Below are positions 34,910-37,703 of a DNA stretch of 37,703 bases, in pieces (the stretch's first letter is position 1; every line of letters begins with the position of its first letter). A program made the position numbers and the translations under genes. A model generated the notes under the pieces. The model saw only the letters and a list, made by a program, of their open reading frames with translations. It was not told the DNA's origin and did no database searches. This DNA comes from an uncultured SAR116 cluster alpha proteobacterium (GTDB taxonomy: Bacteria > Pseudomonadota > Alphaproteobacteria > Puniceispirillales > GCA-002684695), in the NCBI GenBank assembly GCA_902539295.1, contig CACBIM010000017.1, positions 1 through 37,703 on the forward strand. The letters run 5' to 3'.

Positions 34910-37703
34910 ATGGATGGTTTTCTTCTTGCTGAAAGTAAGGCCTCAAAAAATGAAGTTGAGGCAGCCTTAAATGATGCAAGAAAATTAAAATTTCAAAATG
35001 CCAAAGTTACCCTTTTACTAGGTTCAAGTCTACTCGCGCTAACAGCTTGTGGTGGTGGTGGTGCAGGAGGGATTTTTTCTTCAGGTTTAGGTAGTGGTGG
35101 TGCAGTTATTGGACGACTTGCTATGGCGGGTTCTATTGTTAAGGGACCAGTTGCTAATGCACTAATTTTCCAAGATCTTGATGGTGACGGATACACAGAG
35201 GGTGTTGATCCTTTCACATTTACTGATGCAGATGGAAACTATGATATGAGATTCTTCCCTGGAAGTGGTCAAATTGTGGTTCTTGATCAGTATTATGTAG
35301 ACAGTACTAATCGACCAGTTTCAATGAATATATTAGGCGAGCCAACAGGTGAACAATTTCAGAGTGATCCTGATAGATTCACTCTTAAAAAAGCTATTGA
35401 TCTGACAACTGGGTCTCAACCTGGATCTTTTACATTTGATGCTCCTGATGGTGAGGTTTCAGATTTTGTAACAACTCCAGTTTCAACTGTAGATGGTGAA
35501 ATGACCGCAAGCATCGCGAATGCTCTTCAGGATTTGCCTACATTATCTAACGGTGAAACTTTCACATCATACAATCCTATTCAAAAAGCTTCACAAGCTG
35601 CTCAAAATGCAGATTCCAATGGGACAAACGTTTTAAATAATAGTGACTATATAACTTCTGCTCAAGTTGATTCTGTGGGTGCACAATTGCAAACAGTTAT
35701 TAATGGATTTGAGGTTTTGATTTCAGGAATTGGGGGGAGTAATTCAAGGGATCCATATGATGATGCACTTAAAGCAGTAGCTAGTGGATTAGATGCTGCT
35801 GCTAACTCTGGGAATAAGCTTGATTTAACTGAATGGCAAGATATACAGACAATTTTAAATAACTCTTCAATTTTAAATGATGCCTCTGGCTCTTATGCAG
35901 CTGCTATAGAAGCTGCAGCCAAGATTATAGCTGACATTAATAGTTCTATTGATACTGAATTTGATGCAACATCAGGGAATGATTTTTTATCTGACTCAGC
36001 GCGTTCTCTAGCTGCGGTCGCGCAAACAGATGTTGTAAGTTTGCTATCAGAATTAGCTGCATCGCCAACTCCTGACGTTGCTTCCGCTTTACAATCTTCA
36101 TTTAACCCTGTTCAGCTTGCTTCAAAATATGAAGATGCATTACCTGGATTTTCCGCTTTATCTGGAACGGATAAGGTTATTGCAGGTGTTGATAGAGTTT
36201 CAATGAAAATTAATACCAATCAAACAATTGATTTAACTTCTAACGATGTGCTTCTTGGTTCGGGTTCTGTCTATAATGTGCTTTCTCTTTCAACTAATGC
36301 AAAGGATTTCTCAGGAAATTTAGAGACAATTACGTTAGATGGAAATAGTGATGGGAGAAGTGATGTTCGTGTTTCTTTAGATGGAAATGATTTGCAAGTA
36401 GAGGCATTATCAGGAGGGGCTGCAGGTCGTTATAACCTTTATTACAAGCTTGGAACAAATGTATCTTCAGATGGAGAGGGCATTGGTGCAATTGTTATAG
36501 ACGTGTTGCCAACGCCTCCTGTTTTAAATCTATCGTCAAGCAGAATGGATGGTGGTCTTGAGCCAACTGGCGATAGTGCAAATCAACTTTCAATTGGCAG
36601 TTTTTTTTCACTTTCTGATCCAAATGACCTAAGTAATTCACTTTCTGATCCTTCTCTTCAAAATTATGACAAAGTAGTTCTAACAGTTTCAGGGCTTCCA
36701 GATGCAGCGGCATATACGCCATCAGGCTTTACTGGAGATCCAATTGGAATTGGAAACACAATTAATCCTAATGGACTCTCATCTACGGGTGCTAGTGATG
36801 TTTACACTCTAAATACAAATACAGGAATTTCTGACTTGCAAGGGCTTTTCCTAAATTTAAGTCCGGACTTTTCAGGCCAAATGGACCTCACCCTTTTTAT
36901 GACTGCTCAGAGTGCTGACAAGTATGCGTCATCATCAGCTACTTTTACAATTGATGTAGCAGCTGTAGCTGATACCCCAGATTTAACAGCCGCAATTGGG
37001 ACAGGTGGTTCTGAAGATGGAGTAAACGAAAGTAAATCAGCTGATTTGGCTAAAGTGACAATCAACGCTCAGTTAAATGATGCTGATGGGTCAGAGACAC
37101 TTTTCTTGGATTTTTCAAATTTGTCTAATGTTAAAAACCTTGTTGCGCCAGATGGAACTAAAGTTTCGGTTTCAAACAATCAGGCAACCCTTCAAACGTT
37201 GTCTAACTGGCCAAAACCATACGAGATAGGAATTGAGGCAAATGAACATTTTTCTGGGCAAATTAGTTTTGATGTAGTTGCCAGGGCGGTCGAAAGTTCG
37301 AATAATAATACAGCAATTTCAGATAGCAAAAGTGTTTCACTCGATATTAAACCGATTGCAGATATTCCAGTTGTTACTCTGTCTCAAGTAAATGCCCAGG
37401 AAGATCAAACATCTCATTCTGACATAGGAGCGGCGATTTCAGTTGAATTCCCTGATACGGATGAAACAGCTGTTGTAATAATAGATAGTATTCCTAGTGG
37501 GGTAACTTTGTATGGTTCAGATGTATCAAATCCATATTTAATTTCTAATGGAAAAGTTCAAATTCCTTACACTACTGTTCAAAGTGAAGGCATAAAAGCA
37601 AAATTAAACGAAGATTTCGCTGGTGATGTTACTTTTTATGTAAAGGTAATAACTACAGATAATGCAACATTATCTACTGGAGCAAGTCAAAATGTATTAG
37701 ATG
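34910..37703 (+). CDS. Giant repetitive surface protein / adhesin, N-terminal 931 residues (3' end outside window)
   Basis: An open frame runs without a stop from the ATG at 34910 (AGGTG six bases upstream) off the window. A hydrophilic stretch (about 1-32) precedes a hydrophobic segment VTLLLGSSLLALTAC with a lipobox-like LTAC (Cys47) and a Gly-rich linker. A carboxypeptidase-regulatory/SdrD-like module with a Ca-binding-type loop DLDGDGYTEGVD (89-100) follows, then Ala/Ser-rich helical-looking sequence (about 190-410). From about 440 on come tandem Ig/cadherin-like units with landmarks SPDFSGQ, NEHFSGQ and NEDFAGD. Composition is acidic and Cys-poor, typical of type I-secreted adhesins. The C-terminal secretion signal cannot be seen. 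It lies downstream of a CRP-type site. Confidence 0.8.
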   Translation, partial: MDGFLLAESKASKNEVEAALNDARKLKFQNAKVTLLLGSSLLALTACGGGGAGGIFSSGLGSGGAVIGRLAMAGSIVKGPVANALIFQDLDGDGYTEGVDPFTFTDADGNYDMRFFPGSGQIVVLDQYYVDSTNRPVSMNILGEPTGEQFQSDPDRFTLKKAIDLTTGSQPGSFTFDAPDGEVSDFVTTPVSTVDGEMTASIANALQDLPTLSNGETFTSYNPIQKASQAAQNADSNGTNVLNNSDYITSAQVDSVGAQLQTVINGFEVLISGIGGSNSRDPYDDALKAVASGLDAAANSGNKLDLTEWQDIQTILNNSSILNDASGSYAAAIEAAAKIIADINSSIDTEFDATSGNDFLSDSARSLAAVAQTDVVSLLSELAASPTPDVASALQSSFNPVQLASKYEDALPGFSALSGTDKVIAGVDRVSMKINTNQTIDLTSNDVLLGSGSVYNVLSLSTNAKDFSGNLETITLDGNSDGRSDVRVSLDGNDLQVEALSGGAAGRYNLYYKLGTNVSSDGEGIGAIVIDVLPTPPVLNLSSSRMDGGLEPTGDSANQLSIGSFFSLSDPNDLSNSLSDPSLQNYDKVVLTVSGLPDAAAYTPSGFTGDPIGIGNTINPNGLSSTGASDVYTLNTNTGISDLQGLFLNLSPDFSGQMDLTLFMTAQSADKYASSSATFTIDVAAVADTPDLTAAIGTGGSEDGVNESKSADLAKVTINAQLNDADGSETLFLDFSNLSNVKNLVAPDGTKVSVSNNQATLQTLSNWPKPYEIGIEANEHFSGQISFDVVARAVESSNNNTAISDSKSVSLDIKPIADIPVVTLSQVNAQEDQTSHSDIGAAISVEFPDTDETAVVIIDSIPSGVTLYGSDVSNPYLISNGKVQIPYTTVQSEGIKAKLNEDFAGDVTFYVKVITTDNATLSTGASQNVLD
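36500..37703 (+). repeat. Tandem Ig-like protein repeats, period about 122-127 residues
   Basis: The aromatic landmark in SPDFSGQ (residue 654 of the surface protein), NEHFSGQ (781) and NEDFAGD (903) recurs at 127 and 122 residues. Each is followed by a strand of the type ISFDVVARA or VTFYVKVIT and then by an A-D-x-P linker (ADTPDL, ADIPVV). The DNA copies have diverged, so the repeats are old rather than freshly duplicated. The array continues past the window edge. Confidence 0.65.

Noticed and set aside
36495-36722. Minus-strand 75-codon frame inside the surface-protein gene
   Set aside because: It is antisense to the repeat region and the low-complexity translation is an artefact of repeat codon bias.
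1-37703. CRISPR arrays, insertion sequences, phage or integrase genes
   Set aside because: No regularly spaced direct repeats, transposase motifs, long terminal inverted repeats or integrase-like frames were seen.

Overview
This AT-rich window (by eye roughly one third GC) looks like the chromosome of a free-living marine alphaproteobacterium. Support for that: a split three-subunit PntA1/PntA2/PntB transhydrogenase, an alphaproteobacterial-type ABC1 kinase, a DmdA-family protein, a BKACE enzyme, a DctPQM TRAP transporter and very tight gene packing. SAR116-like or AEGEAN-169/HIMB59-like lineages are plausible, but the sequence alone does not decide it. No insertion sequence, phage gene, CRISPR array or rRNA was seen. 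No gene-free stretch exceeds about 170 bases.

Layout. 1-7169: the 3' end of rpsU with its terminator, then a minus-strand block of an alpha/beta hydrolase, pntB-pntAB-pntAA, an ABC1 kinase and an M3 oligopeptidase. 7318-9181: an acyl-CoA ligase and a tRNA-Arg(CCT). 9184-13725: a four-gene operon mtnP-apt-mtnA-(class II aldolase/SDR fusion), which reads as a complete route from methylthioadenosine or 5'-deoxyadenosine to DHAP plus a C2 aldehyde that the SDR domain may then oxidise or reduce. 13814-18134: a DmdA-like/BKACE gene pair, an MFS carrier and an asparaginase.

18129-28417 is the most distinctive metabolic region. It holds an operon of SlcC-like dehydrogenase, fucose-isomerase-fold isomerase, YihT/LacD-like aldolase, YihV-like PfkB kinase and a dihaem peroxidase. 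Beside it lie a TRAP transporter (dctQMP) and a divergent Gfo/Idh/MocA protein. Together they fit an unusual sulfoglycolysis (sulfoquinovose-type) locus: import, possible NAD-dependent glycoside cleavage, isomerisation, phosphorylation, aldol cleavage and sulfolactate oxidation. The family assignments are strong. The sulfosugar substrate is inferred.

28583-37703 is a second candidate system. An outer-membrane protein (FecR + TPR + beta-barrel) is translationally coupled to a CHASE2 adenylate cyclase. Next come a CRP/FNR regulator and a very large surface protein with Ig-like repeats that runs off the window. A GTGA-N6-TCAC palindrome sits about 65 bases upstream of the predicted start of the surface-protein transcript. 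This suggests an envelope-to-cAMP-to-adhesin circuit.

Several genes (dctQ, the dihaem peroxidase, dctP, the asparaginase, the hydrolase) appear to use ATT or TTG starts, so automatic start calls here should be distrusted.
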